64,000 nt of DNA from Sabethes cyaneus (taxonomy: Eukaryota; Arthropoda; Insecta; Diptera; Culicidae). The number at the start of each line of letters is the position of its first letter. Within the stretch, counting starts at the first letter, position 1. Positions 33,062-45,613 of this stretch are shown here, in pieces. Location of the stretch: positions 76,831,449 to 76,895,448 of the forward strand of contig NC_071355.1 in NCBI RefSeq assembly GCF_943734655.1, given 5' to 3'. The notes under the pieces are model-generated. The model was not told the origin of the DNA and searched no databases. It saw only the letters and a list, made by a program, of their open reading frames with translations. Made by a program: the position numbers and the translations under genes.

Positions 33062-35261
33062 TCGATAAACTACTTCTACTCAAATTTTCAAGATCAAATA
33101 CCCAATGGGTAATATTCTACAGCGTTTCTTGTATGGTGCAATTTGATGTGGGACAACCTTTAGAGCTTTTCGGCGGGTGAGGGCTTAAGGCCTCTACAAT
33201 GTGTATCAGAAATGCCAATGAATTTTTCTTAATAATGTAACTGTAATACCTATCCATGGTATACAAAAAACCTTAGCAATTCAGTTAATATTAGAAAGCT
33301 GTGAAATGTATAAAATGATTAAATAGGGCTCTTTCGTGTGAAAAAGATAAAACTGACCGGGTTTTTTTCAAACACCCATAGTAGGTATGTGCCAAGTTTA
33401 TCGTAACCATCGATCGCTGATCGCCGGAACAAGGGGAAAGCATTTTGGCTATTAATTTACTCGCATATGCCACCATACGCTTTCTGGACGTAAATTTATG
33501 TGCATATATCAATTTCACCGGTTCCCAATACTATAGCTAACCGACTGCGGTCGGTCGGTGGTTGATTACATTATTTGTTAAATTTTCAGCTCGCAATGGT
33601 GCTATTAATTAAGTGATATCAGACGAGCCCTTTCGGAAGCTAAAACTAACAGCGTGATCGCCTTCCAGGGTACCGAATCGAGCAGCAACGGGAGGTAGTC
33701 TAAACAAACAAATCGGATCATTATAATATCTCTGTTAGCGGACAGGAGTGCAGTCCCAATGGGGATCGAGATTTGTTTATGTTTTATGATATTAATATAT
33801 TTGGACGGCTTTGTTTTCGTTTCTCATTGAAGGTATATCGCGCTGCCATGCCAGCGCGTGGAAGGCGACAGACGGTTATCCAACGGCGATGCAAGACCGA
33901 AGCGGCGCTATACGTCGGAAACGACTCAAACCAATCTGGGTACAGGAATGTCATCTTTGATCTTGTGCCGCCATGTGATGCTGTTCTGTTTTGCAGTTTT
34001 ATAAATGCTACTACGGAAGCTTTACGAAAGTCATCAGCTCCGTCCTTCGAAATATTTTATAGAGTCTATAAAAAACAACTGCGTTTGTTAGAAATATTTT
34101 TCAAACAGACAAACTTTCCTTTCGGTTTAAGTATAAATATTAAATATACACCAATCGACTAATTTGAACTATTCGACATGTTTTTCCCGTTGCTCGAATG
34201 ATTATAAGGTTTTGTGGCTGCCGCAAAATATATGCCGAAAATATAATACAAGTTCAGAATGCCATTTTGCTTGTCTCAATGACACGATTTAATGTTATTT
34301 TTTTTTGAAATTATAAAGTTACAATGTGTTTCCCTGGAAAACCATAAACAAATCGTGCGCAAATGCACATTGAAATTTGTATCCATTGTTAATATTTATT
34401 AGTCATTGGCACGGAATTTTTGAAACAATAAATTTTTTTCTCCACAGATTTTTAAAAACAACTTGTAAAAAAATTTTGATAAAAATTCTGAGACCCTTCG
34501 GTACAAACCTCTGCGATAATAATAGGTACAACTTCTCTAATAACAAAATAACACGAAAAGCTAAACTGTCGACTTGATACTCGGGTCGCAAGCAATTAAG
34601 TTTAGAATTTAGTTTCGCTATCGCTTACTGCATTCGAAACCGACAGTTACAGAACTAAAAAGCTAAGCCAAGCCAACCGCAAGCCATCTACTTTTTTCTA
34701 CCCTCTGTTGCTCCGTAAGGTAGCAAACTACCTATGCCTAGTAAGTATAAATTAGAGCAAATAAATCTATGGAATCTGTTGGCGTTATTATCCGGTCATG
34801 CTATAATCATATACCTAATATTTCATATTCAGACGTGAATGGCATGTTGCCGCCCGTCACTTAAACAGAAAGTAACGGTAAAAAAGCAACAAGTTAATCA
34901 CATCAATTCATGGTATGTGTTCATTTATATGACCTACTATTTATGACTGGACTTTTGGATCAATCAAGACAAAACCGAAATATCTACTCTCAAGCACCTT
35001 ATTCGTATCGTATTGGTGCGACTCAGCGTTGATTTTTTTTCAGACGGTCTGCCGTTCAGGAGACACATATGAAGCGCGATTGTAGTCTGCTTAGTGTCAG
35101 TAAATTGATATTAAGCACCTTAAAAGATAAAAATGACAACCGAGTCGAGGGCTTCTACGGGACCTTTTTGCCTGTCCGATCTACTAGATGAAATACGGTA
35201 GACATATGTTGAATGAAAGGTGTTGAAATAATTCAATCACCTTTCTGACATAAATAATATC
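33062..35261. other. Two kilobases without supported genes
   Basis: The best frame is 33773-34162 (129 codons, inner ATG at 33848 giving MPARGRRQTV...), with a more balanced composition than its surroundings. I recognise no family. 34560-34740 has composition similar to an LTR leader but no matching repeat. Confidence 0.25.
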
Positions 35262-36306
35262 GACACGGCAGCACTATGGCGCAAAGCTGGCCAAAAGTCA
35301 AAAATCCAATTTCAAGTTTTTGCCATTATTATATTTTTATCATTTTCTAGAATACTTTGGGAGGTTAACTTAAAAATTCTAGCCAGTTTGAAGTTAAAAT
35401 GAATTTTTGACAAATGTCTGAAGTTGAACATGTTGAAGAATGATATTTTGTTCTTCCATACAAAATGTATGGGAAACTCAACATCAATATTCAGCGATCA
35501 AGAAAGTGTGGTGGGAAACGTCAGAAAACGATCACGTTAAATGCATCTTATACGAAATTTTCTCTACTTTTCGGAAAACTAGGTGGCTTTCTGCGCTTTG
35601 CTGCGCTAAGGGAGTAATATCGATTTTTTGGCGGGTATACTAGAAGTGATTTCTTCTTGTTACATGAAGGAATGATTTTCTCTTCCATAGGAGAATTCCA
35701 CGAAAGTCCCAATTAAAAATGCTCCAAGTTTGTTCAAATTTTGTGTAGCTGTTTCTTTTCGGAAAATTTAAGGCTCCTGACTTTTCACTTGGCTCTTAGG
35801 GTGTCTTTTTCTGGGTTAAGGTGGTACCAAAAATCATTATTTTTGACCAATTTTCTTTCTTTAAAAATTCGTAGCTGTTCAATTACTGAACCGATTTGAA
35901 TTTATTTTTATATAGCGAAGATATCTTACGATGACGCTTCGAAAAGCTAATTCCATAGTATGAACGAGTTTAGTGGGTATCGCAATTTACTAAAGTTTTT
36001 TTTTGTAATAATTTTTTTATGGTCTGTGAACTACCCTAATGCATTATTATACAAGTTTTTTATGCTTTCAACGGCAAATATAAAATTTGCCATCTCAAAA
36101 ACAAAAACCACTATCAAACAAGTAAAAAACGAAACTATTTTTATAAAATTTTGTGAAACACCCTAATGAGCGATCATTTTTTTCGATTTCTGATCCCAAA
36201 TTTGAAATCAGTGCCCCAAAATTAGTTAAATATGTTATATTCAGCCGATTTGAAGTAACTTTTGACTTTTGGCCAAGCTTTGTATGGAGGAGCGCCACTG
36301 TGCAGT
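35262..36306. mobile_element. About 1-kb element with terminal inverted repeats, non-coding
   Basis: The left end contains 'GCACTATGGCGCAAAGCTGG' and 'CCAAAAGTCAAAA'. The right end carries the complement ('TTTTGACTTTTGGCCAAGCT', 'GGAGCGCCACTGTGC'). The inverted repeats are diverged and gapped. No transposase is present. Confidence 0.5.
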
Positions 36307-36509
36307 GGTTTGAATGAATTTACGTTGTGATAAACAAGGGATTGTTTGTATTCTGTAGTAAAAAAGAAATTATATGGTCACGAATAAGTTTATGTTTACA
36401 GTAACGAATAAATCAAAATTAATATTTGATAGCAAACAATATAGTAAAACTGATCGATTAAAATAAAGATTCTCCTACCGCGAGTTTATATCATTTTCAA
36501 ATCGAACCA

Positions 36510-38340
36510 CCCAACGTCACATCATGTTTGAGGGAGGTTTCTGTGTTTATTATCAGTTAATGTTTTTACAGAGTGGTAAGGACATTTTAAACGCCTTATT
36601 CCATGCCGAATGTTCCGAGTCGAATTTTCTCGAACTTTGGTAGTAACTTTAGAAATTTTTAGGAATGTTGCCTTGCTAGCACACACTACCGAGTCTTGTG
36701 ATTGGGATGGTGCTGCCATTTAGTATCGAGACAACACCTTTCATAATTCAGGAACCCGCTCCTGGAGCCAACCTGGAGTGCATGCGCTCACTAGGTTCAG
36801 AAAACTACAAGCCGTCAATAGGTCAATAAGTTCCAGGACTGACTCCGCAATTTCTAACCAACCGATTTACATGCGTTTCCATTAAAGCTTGAGTCATTTA
36901 ACATCTTTACAGACTGTTTATTTTACTGTGGCGTTCCTAGTGGTCGGATTTGGAATGTGGAAGCATGATTGCGTGGTTAGAGAGTGTGCTACTTCGAGTT
37001 GAACCGCCGTGACTACCAGACAAGTGAACAAGATGATCCACCTCTTTTTACTACGGTGGTGGTCGCATGGCACTGTTATCGGCCCGAAGTAGTCGATTCC
37101 TTCGAAGCAGGTAAGGGGTGACTCTTTGCACCGGAAAGGCAGCCATCTGTGGGCATCGTGGACGACACTTGGCAACGTCGATCTCTAACCAAGTCTCGGT
37201 CAGAAGTTTCAAGTTCCTCATAAGTATCTTGAGTTCGTTGCTAAAAGCCTCCACCTGAGTCGTCCGCACCAGCCAGATTTCCGCCTATTTATACTCGTTC
37301 TGTTTAAGTGGCGTCCGCGACACCAAATGATCGATCAGAAGAATCTTCTGTGCTTGTCTTTTCGTTGGCTTCAGCATTTCCAGCGGTCATCCCTGTTGTT
37401 TTCTTCGGCAGTTCGACATAAACAACACGCTGGCTAACGTCCTCACCAAGACCGTCCATTTAGAAGTTCGGGTGACATCTATCACGTGAGTGGGAAGATG
37501 CGCTCTCAGTTCTTCCTCAGTATCTGAACGCAATAACTTCTGCTTTGGTCAATCTGCTTCCGACAGGTATAGAAACCACGGCCCTGTGAACCAAGTGCTC
37601 GTCGAACTTATTTCAAGATCTGTTCACTTCGTAAGCCGGTCTGCGATGTTCATTCTCGTCGTAACCCAGCGACACTCCGATAGGTATGTACTGGTAAGTA
37701 TTTCGCCAATACGAAGGCCCACGGACTCCTTGTATTTGCGTTGATCATACCTAATCCACGAGAACACCGTTGTTAAGTCCGTGTAGAAGAACAGCTGCAT
37801 GATCTGCAACGAATGGCCGTCTCGTACCGCAGAAGCTATCCTGGCTCCTAGCACTACCGATAGCAGCTCGAGTCTCGGAACCAATACTGGTTTCAATGAA
37901 GCCACCTCCCCTCAGGTGGTCACCAACACACAATGGATCACTCTTATCACAGCTTGAAAATAGGTTGCAAAACCGTTAGCGCCTTTGCTTGTATCTGATA
38001 CTGCATGCAGCTGAAGGTCCTCGGTTTGATCCGTTCTAGCGTCTCCAGAGTAACTTCGAACAATTCGGATTTCTTCGATCATCAGTAGCAAATTTGTTCA
38101 GCGAATCCACTTTTCATCGATTCATCGTCGATTTCCTCGTTCAAATCGCAGCCGGTCCTCCACAAATCTTGTAATAGCATGCAACAAAAAACGGTAAACG
38201 GAGAAACCAAACCAACCAAAAACCTTGTGGGTCGAACATCGCCATAACGCAGTTCAGCACGATCGTTTCGGTTGGCCGTTTAATCCCTTGCAGAGCCGGT
38301 TTAGTAGAAACGGGATCACAATTTTCTTCAAACATTCGTC
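36510..38340 (-). pseudogene. BEL/Pao LTR retrotransposon pol remnant
   Basis: On the minus strand the order is right for BEL/Pao pol. First 'KRPTETIVLNCVMAMFDPQG' (38300-38230, RT end), then 'VPRLELLSVVLGARIASAVR', 'FFYTDLTTVFSWI', and 'ECRWVTTRMNIADRLTK' (37880-37624, RNase H/A17-associated region). Then an integrase part with 'KCRPRCPQMAAFP', 'FEGIDYFGPI' and 'RWIILFTCLVVTAVQLEVAH' (37190-36940). Frameshifts and stops occur between the pieces, and no LTRs were found. It is a degenerate copy. Confidence 0.8.
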
Positions 38341-38342
38341 TG

Positions 38343-38594
38343 GCACAACTTAATTGATAGACAAATCAGAGGGCTTGTTTTTGAAGAAACAAGAGAGAGA
38401 ACGTCCTTCTGTGTCCATAATTTTGGCTGGTCTTCCACTACGTTGCTTGCAAATAGTTGTTGGGTATCTTAGGACATGGTAAAGCCGCGGTATATTCGCT
38501 TTTTAAAAGTTGTACCGTACACTTTTTGCCGAGATTCCTGTGGGAATTCGTAGAAATGTACAACGCGCTCCCGAAATGCTTCTTGTTTCGACGT
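38343..38594 (-). pseudogene. Tc1/mariner transposase N-terminal fragment
   Basis: On the minus strand from the ATG at 38594: 'MTSKQEAFRERVVHFYE', then (after a stop) a shifted 'SGRPAKIM' block near 38430, the linker between the two helix-turn-helix domains. It abuts the BEL/Pao remnant directly. The catalytic part is absent. Confidence 0.6.
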
Positions 38595-38599
38595 CATTT

Positions 38600-39023
38600 T
38601 AAGCAAAACAAGGCAAGCGTAAACAAAACAAAAAATATTGACAAAAAGAGGAGAGAGAGAGATGGAGAGAGAGAGAGAGCTAACACATACATACTCTCAT
38701 TTCGCTCTGAGCTCGTTTGTTATTGAGTATAGAAGCCTCAAAAAAATTCCAGAATTTTAGTTGTCACCCGTTAAACTAATATTTTTGATGGACTAATCTT
38801 TCAGAGAGCGAAATAAGGCGCTATGTCCTTGGTCATTTGCAGCCTGGCCTAAATGCCATTAGTTCATCCCCGAAGGTGCGAAGTATCACTTAATCTTTAT
38901 TAGCAAAGATACTCCCAATTACTATAAATAAATCATTATCTATATGGGAAGTGTTTGTTACGGAAAGTCCACGCTTTCTTCCTTCCCCTTGATTTCAATA
39001 CCTAATGGAATTGGTATTATTTG
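38600..39023. other. Short intergenic stretch with a GA-rich run
   Basis: 38648-38680 is an imperfect (GA)n microsatellite. Nothing else is supported. Confidence 0.4.
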
Positions 39024-39302
39024 CAGGGCTGTCCTGCACTCAGTGCACCTATTTTACTTTTTTAACTGTAACATCTTAGCCAAACAAAATTCGAAAATGT
39101 TTTGTATGAAGCATTTATAGAGTCGATTATTATCCAGAAGATTGCTGAACTAAGTATTGCTCTATCTTAAGTATTTACGGCGCACTCCCACTTCACACTG
39201 GGCGGTGCACCCAGAGCGCTCTTTGCGTACCATCCAGTATTTTAGCTGTAACAAAAAAAAGGAAAATAGGTGCACTGAGTGCAGGACAGCCCTGATTATT
39301 TC
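39016..39302. mobile_element. hAT MITE with 31-bp perfect inverted repeats
   Basis: The element is 39024-39294 (271 bp). The ends are CAGGGCTGTCCTGCACTCAG followed by TGCACCTATTTT and the exact complement at the right. The target duplication is ATTATTTG (39016-39023) against ATTATTTC (39295-39302), 7 of 8 matching. CAGGG ends with 8 bp are the hAT pattern. Confidence 0.88.
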
Positions 39303-39449
39303 TGATTCCACTTGATTCCTTGGAAGTCTCTCTGCGGAACATGCTGTGCAGTTGGCCTGGCAGTTGACAAGAAAAATGATTGATTAAAGTAATTGTCATT
39401 TTTCAGGATGCTTTCAAAAATTCAAGAATTTCCTCGTGTTAGTGTGAGA

Positions 39450-39500
39450 TTAGATTAGATTCGATTAGATTAGATTCGATTAGATTAGATTAGATTAGAT
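39450..39500 (+). repeat. (TTAGA)n short tandem repeat
   Basis: About ten ATTAG(A/C)-type units (AGATTAGATT and TTCGATTAGA variants). Confidence 0.75.
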
Positions 39501-39794
39501 TACGGTTACTTCACTTCAATCTTTACTTAGACAATCTTTGTGGCTCTACTGCTTTGTTTTATCTTTGTTAGCAGTCTTTAACCGTTGCGAATTTTCGCTT
39601 TCAGGTTAGCCGGTTAGTCGGGTCATTTGTGGGATTTATCAAAGGAGATACCTTTGATCTATGACAACTATTTTCTTGCCTTTTTTATACTACTCGCGTC
39701 ATTCTTTTTTATACAATCTCGACATTCTTGGGTTGCCATACGATCACTGGTTACAATATTCTAAGGCATTTTATCCCAAATCTTCTCCAAATAT

Positions 39795-39912
39795 TGGTAC
39801 TATCCGCAAAAATGTTTTCCGTGAAATGGTTTTCCGCGAAACAGTATATACCGCGTTATGGTCATCCGCGAATTGGTATTCCGCGAAATGGTATCCGGTG
39901 AAATGTTATACA
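39795..39912 (+). repeat. 'CCGCGAAATGGT' minisatellite, second locus
   Basis: It closely matches 1120-1240, including 'TATACCGCGTTATGGTCA' and 'GAAATGTTATACAATCA' at the end. It lies directly next to a transposase remnant and lacks the Helitron-like ends. Confidence 0.65.
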
Positions 39913-39944
39913 ATCAAGCCACAGTCAATCATTTGGTGTTGGTT

Positions 39945-40270
39945 GCCTTGCATGTAACCCCGTGCATAGAAGTCGAGAGGATTCAAATCAGGCGAAGAGG
40001 CAGGTCAGTCAGAATCCGGAAAATTGTCCTCACGCTAAGTCTGTGTAGCTTTCGCCTGGTGTGGAAGTAGTATGGTGCATTCTTGTAGTGTTTTTTTACG
40101 GTGGCAAGCAACTGGCTGTTCAAAACAATATCGATGTAATATTTAGTGTTGATTTTAACACCAGGTTCAATGAACAGAAATAGAACCAGCAAATTTTTGG
40201 CTAAACATTCACATACTTCACCCTGGAAACATTTTTAAGCCTTTGAACAGCCATTTTATCCCAAAGAAAC
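39945..40270 (-). pseudogene. Tc1/mariner transposase, central and C-terminal fragment
   Basis: On the minus strand: 'FIEPGVKINTKYYIDIVLNS', 'KKHYKNAPYYF', then, in a shifted frame, an 'ATQT-REDNFPD' block and 'PASSPDLNPLDFYA'. The QQD motif carrying the second catalytic aspartate appears deleted between 'YYF' and the next block, and two Trp codons read as stops. It is dead. It lies upstream of the 38.4 kb N-terminal piece on the same strand in the wrong order, so they are separate copies. Confidence 0.7.
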
Positions 40271-43200
40271 ATCAGTCAATGCAAATTATATTCATTTTAC
40301 GCATTGACGCATTTTACTTCGCATAAAGGTACACCTGTGCTGAAACAAGTAAATGGCTTTTAATTATACGTAGGTACCTCTTTTAATAATCCAATGCACC
40401 GAAAGCTACTGCAATGGATTTATGGATTAGGATTTATACGACATTGAAGTCATCAGCAAAATATGTACAGTAGTAGTTAATAAAAGTTTTCCCTATTGTT
40501 TCTTGGAATGAGTCGTTATCGAACTTATTTCTATGCTCTCTATGAACGTAGCAGCATACTATGCTCGATTATCCCCGGTGTTTGCAAGGCTTCATCTCGA
40601 TTCCGAACACTATCGGACCGACCGATGTTTATGTGTTTGTGTTTGCCAGGAGGAAAATTAAACTCCGGAAATCCTTTTCCGGCCTTTGTACATCGACTCG
40701 GCTCGTAACTGAATTGGACTGAACTTATCGCTCCGGCAGAAGTAGAAACAATACACTTAGTCCAGCAGTTGTATGAGGTCTGTAGCAGATGGTAAAACAA
40801 ACGTATGGGGTGAAATGTTGGATAAGGTGCTTGTTACGCCTCTTAGTCGCTTTGAAGCTATGCTGCTGTGCCGGTGTGGTAACTTTGCGACAATATTTGC
40901 GCAGACGGCAACGCTGCTATGCTGCATGGAACTCAGAATGACCACCAAAGGAAGCAATGGAAAAAATGGTTCACCGGTCGCTGGGTAGAGGGCGGATGGA
41001 GAAATGGCGTACGTCATCTAATGGACAAAGATTTTCATGCATACGCTTGCACCTAAACGCTACAATGTCGCAAGCTGTCGTGTCTTGTAGGGCGCTCGTG
41101 TGATTAGCATCCATACTACAATGCTGAAGATGCGGTACAAAGTTAAGTTACTGTACAGTATATATCAAAGTTACTCAACGGATGAAGGGCCTCTTTGAAG
41201 AATTCCGTGAAAGTTAGAGTGGCTAGAAAAAAGTCCGAACTTTCGATTAAAATAAAATCTAGTTAACCTAAATGAAACGTAGCCCCACGGATACAGAATC
41301 GTAATCTAGAAGAGAACTAACATTAGTATGTTGTTAATGTTAGTCGATGTGGAAACTCCATCAATTTGGATATGGGTTACCCACTCTACTTGTAAAAATA
41401 TTATTATTTCGTAGAACATGCATGTTCGTCAAGCTGACGTACATATAGGTTTCAATGCAGGTCACCCTACCAACATAACGGTTCTACTCTGTCCAAGTGG
41501 TACTTCCTGTGCGCCAAATTGGAACTTTTCGATTGTGTGTAGTGTGTACAGATGGTGCACAAGTGCGGTTATAAATTTTTGATGACTTCTGGTTCCGGCA
41601 GTGTGAGTATCTCGTGTGGCGGTTCTGTAACCGAGGTGAAGGGATTTGCAAGAGCTAAGCGGGCGGAAACGATGGTTTTGAATGGTTTAGTAACCAGGTT
41701 TATCGCACTTAACCTAGGTTTGGTTCAATCGGTGGTCGATTCAGTTTCAATACTCACCTTCCGATAGCATAGAACAGCAATCTGCTGCGATACACAATGA
41801 ATCGGACATAATTAAATTATTTGTTAATTCCTAGATGGAAGTTTGTCTTATGACTTTAGATGTTTATTTAATTAAGGTACTCAATACAAATTTGGTTCCT
41901 TCAAAGCAAATACAGATTGGGCACAATTGCTAGATTTTATTTCCTTAATTCTACATTCTATAATTTTAAGTAAACACCATGGAGAAAATAAGTGTTTTTC
42001 ATTTTTCAAAATACAACTCAGACGCTAATGTATCTTTTACAAGTGTGAAGTAAAGTTCTGGGACTTAAATTTAATAACTGCTGCTTTAAATTGATGAATA
42101 AGGTCGTAAACCATATCTTCACGGTCACTAGTACAAGAAAGGACTGCTTTTTATCATATGTCGAATAAAATAAGGCAGTAACAAAAAATATTTATATAGG
42201 TACATAGGCACATATTTCAATACATATAGGTACTAGTTGAAAATGCATCTTTCGCGAGCGATATTGCTATAATTGTAATAATTCGTGACATTCGGCATTC
42301 GTGTAATGGATTAACACTCGCGTTCTGCTGAAAATCTATTTTTAATTTCTTCACAATATAATCAAATAAAATACTGCAGTAAACAGCTACCGAATCAAGC
42401 GGAAAATTTGCTGCCTATATTGAAATCTATAGTTGCATTCAATTACAATCAGCTGGTCATCGGATGTTGATTCAGCCACCCAACGAACAGTTGGATTACT
42501 AGTTTTAGCGCAATCAATTCATGGTGACATGAATTTTGCGGCAAATTAATTAAGTTCCCGCATGCCTTCATCTATCCTGGTTGACCTTTGCTCCACGTTT
42601 GGTTCGATGTCCAATGCAGGTCGGGTTTGTCTCTCGTTTAGCGGCTTTTCCCATTGATTGCACTTCGCTTTTCAATGCAATGTGACCATGCATCACTAGG
42701 TTTAAGCTGACCGCATCATTTGCATCGGCTTATGCTGAAGCGTGATAATGAATTTATCCTGCTTCCGACTCCATTCACCTGGTGTGTTTTGTTTCCCTCA
42801 GTAACCCAATTAGCACCTAGCAATTAACCACACACAGTGCCTGCTGTGTGATGGGATATGTTAAACATGTGGAGAATCGGATAATTTACATAATCTTAAT
42901 GCAGTGGTACAAATTGTTCTACCGTATCATTGAACATCATCATGGCAAGCATTTCATGCTTAGATTCGATAGAGGATGCGTTCCGGATGAGAGGCAACGT
43001 ATCCGTTCATCTGCAAAGAATTAAACATTCAAAGCCGTTGAGAAATGCTTGGACATCAAAAGTAGTTGCATAAAATACAAGTTTTAAAGGAGCATAAGAG
43101 TTTCACGATTTTTTTACTGATTGATTTTTAATTGATACCGCATGATATCGAGTTCCGTACAGCATCGAAATCCGTACACCTTATTGAGTTTACTTGACTA

Positions 43201-43380
43201 AATGTACAAACAGTCTAACTATAAAATATTAATAACAGATCCAAGCCCGTTTTTAATTAACATGACGTATACAGCTAATAAAAATTGATCCAAAAATGCC
43301 TATCGGATTTCCATCTTACCTGGCCGTAGTGTCAGTAATTTGCTAAGAAAATCGTTCTAAATAAAATGAAGTGCAAAGCG
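40271..43380. other. Three kilobases of apparently low-repeat DNA
   Basis: No transposon similarity was recognised, unusual for this window. 42420-42960 has balanced composition, several homeodomain-type ATTA/TAAT motifs and an AATTAATTAAG core, and could be conserved regulatory DNA. Reading frames (40540-40800 minus, 41552-41767 plus) show no family. Confidence 0.3.
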
Positions 43381-43385
43381 TAGGG

Positions 43386-43560
43386 CAGTGGTTCCCAACC
43401 TTTTTTGGTTCGCGAACTTCCTGGCCGAATTCCCTATACTATTCTACCGCAAACTAAATTTTTGGCGAACAATTTGAGTTTTATTGCACTCTTATGATGG
43501 TATTTTAGACCAAAATTCGTCATGAAGACCGTCATAAGAGTATAATAAAACTTACCTAAG
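43386..43560. mobile_element. hAT element left end plus short palindromic MITE
   Basis: CAGTGGTTCCCAACC at 43386 is a widespread hAT terminal sequence. No matching right end was found. 43472-43555 is an inverted repeat related to the MITE at 15863-15970. Confidence 0.55.
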
Positions 43561-43929
43561 TCTTACCTAAGTCACTGCGATTATTCGTTGTCTTCGCGGG
43601 TTCGTGTCGGTTCGAATGGCTTCGAAAAATCGCCCTGCATCGACGGTGATTTCACTACAGGGTGAATTTCCGTTTCCGTACCAGCTATGCGGCTCTATCC
43701 CAGATTAGGGGCGGCATACAACAGCGACTGATCCGAAGCGGGCGTCTGAATTATGAAACACTGTGACTCGCCAGCTATACCTAAGACTGCAGCCCTGTCC
43801 GTGAGACTAGGTATTGTAATCCTAGTAAGGCAGTAAGCATAAAAAAATCTTATGTTATGAACAATTTAGGAAGTGCACTTCAAACACAGCCGTCTCAGAA
43901 GTTATAACTCACTTTCAATCTGCTCGAGC

Positions 43930-44650
43930 TATCTTGTACGTTGAACCACCGTTGTTTTCGTCGCACTGTCGTCCGGTGTCGTCCTACCGACTTGTCCGGC
44001 CCACCGTAGACTACTGACTTTTGCCAGTTGGCGATAGGAATCTCTCCAAACAGTGCCTATAGCTCGTGATTCATACGTTTCCGCCACTCTCCACTTTCAG
44101 TTTGTACTTCACCAAATATCATCCACACTACCTTCCACTCGAACACGGCAAGAGCGCGTATGTCTGCGGTTATCAGCGATCCTAAATACACGAACTCATC
44201 TGCCACAGCGGCCGTCCGTGGGTGGCACGCGCTTTTTTCCTTTGAGCCTCATTCTTTCATGTATTTGGTCTTTGACGCATTTATATTTAGCCCAATTCTC
44301 CTAGACTCCACTGTCGTCGGATCAACCCCTCAAGAGCGATGTTGAATAGCATGCAAGATAAGCCGTGACCTTATCTAAACCCTTGCCGTGTCTCAAAGAG
44401 ACTCGATACTCCCCGAGATGCGCACGAAACACATCAGTCGATCCAATGTAGCGTTGATCATTTGCGTCGGTTTATCCGGAAAACCATGTTTGTGCATTAT
44501 CTGCCATAGCTGGTCTCGATCGACTGTATCGTATGCTGCTTTGAAATCAATAAACGTGTGATGCAAGGGTAAGTAGTACTCCTGATATTTCTGTAAGATT
44601 TTTCGGCTGGTAAACATCTGGTCCGTAGTTACGCGGGCCCCCGTGAAGCA
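43930..44650 (-). pseudogene. RTE-like reverse transcriptase remnant
   Basis: On the minus strand 'HHTFIDFKAAYDTVDRDQLW' (RT motif with catalytic-region aspartates), 'IMHKHGFPDKPTQMI' and 'DRLMCFVRISG' occupy 44560-44400. Downstream, frame-shifted 'DEFVYLGSLITAD' (about 44200) and 'LAVFEWKVVWMIFGEVQ' (44150-44100) follow. The YADD-containing part is deleted. Confidence 0.75.
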
Positions 44651-44692
44651 TTACTGATAATTCCCTTAAAACCCTGTGCTATCGGTGACAAC

Positions 44693-44950
44693 CGGTGTAA
44701 CAGGATCATTTACCTTTGTGATTTTTACCTTTGTTATACTATATAACAAAGATTTAGGAATTGGTCGAAAACACGAAGTTGTTTTAAGGCCCGGAGGGCC
44801 GAGTCACATATACCAATTGATAGGGTTCGACGAATTGAGCAATGTCAGTGTGTGCACTGCTTTCGCCTATTTCTCGGAGATGGCTGAATCGATTTGTCTG
44901 CTATCACTTTTGTTCGAAAGGTATTATAGTGGAGAATATCACTATTAAAT
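44693..44950 (+). mobile_element. Fragment of a 'CCCGGAGGGCC' repeat family
   Basis: It begins with ACCTTTGTTATACTATATAACAAAG (a palindrome) and runs through GGCCCGGAGGGCCGAGTCAC, 'ATAGGGTTCGACGAATTG' and 'GAGATGGCTGAATCGATT'. It matches the complement of 47490-47750 and ends where a SINE begins. Confidence 0.65.
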
Positions 44951-45310
44951 TGTTTCGTGGTCCAGCGCCTCTATGGTTCAAAGGCACAAGTACCAGCGAA
45001 CCACATGCCCTGGCGGGTGTTGTGGGTTCGAATCCGGTTATAATCTCAGATTATAGCTTGGTTCGACTCATGCACCTTCCAGCATTTGACAAAAGGTAGG
45101 AGTCAAAATGATTATACTCGTCAAGCGTAGCTACCAATATCCCCCCCCCTCCTTTCCTTTCCGCTCTTCCCCTCCTTCACCAAAAATTTTCATTTCTTTC
45201 CACTACCGTCCCTTCATCAATTGTAGAACCATCGTTTCAAAAAAATAATAATATATATGTATGACCGCATTTCAAGGTCAAGACTAAAAACCCGATTTAA
45301 TCCACCTAGT
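44951..45310 (+). mobile_element. tRNA-derived SINE-like element, family 1, forward copy
   Basis: The B box GGTTCGAATCC lies at 45027-45037, preceded by 'GGTCCAGCGCCT'. Blocks to 'GTCAAGACTAAAAACCCG' near 45293 match the reverse copy at 7085-7425. A pyrimidine-rich CCCCCCC/CTCC tract is at 45142-45175. The exact ends and duplications are not resolved. Confidence 0.6.
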
Positions 45311-45613
45311 GGTGAAAGGAACCTTTGTTATACGGTCTTACTTGGTATTTGAGATAGAAATCGACACGTTTTCGGAATACAATTCATCTATTGGTTAACG
45401 TTGCGTAATGCGTTGGTTTACATAAAATTTTTGAAAATTGAATAAGTTTACAAATTTTGAACAAAATAGGAACACTTTTAAATTTTGATAGATCCTTTTT
45501 TCATGTAATTGCTGAGTAAGGATAAGTAAGTTGTTATTAATTTGAGTAAGTGCAAATAAAAGTAAGTTGTAAGAGGAAATCTTATTCTTTAACATATACA
45601 TTGCCTAGTAAAG

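Noticed and set aside
33773..34162. 129-codon frame as a host gene
   Set aside because: No family recognised, no clear splice or promoter signal. Left unassigned rather than called.
36510..38340. Endogenous retrovirus-like element with env
   Set aside because: Only BEL/Pao pol-type blocks are visible; no env-like segment or LTRs were found.
38343..40270. One intact Tc1/mariner transposase spanning the two fragments
   Set aside because: The N-terminal piece lies downstream of the C-terminal piece on the same strand, so the order is wrong for one gene; they are separate remnants.
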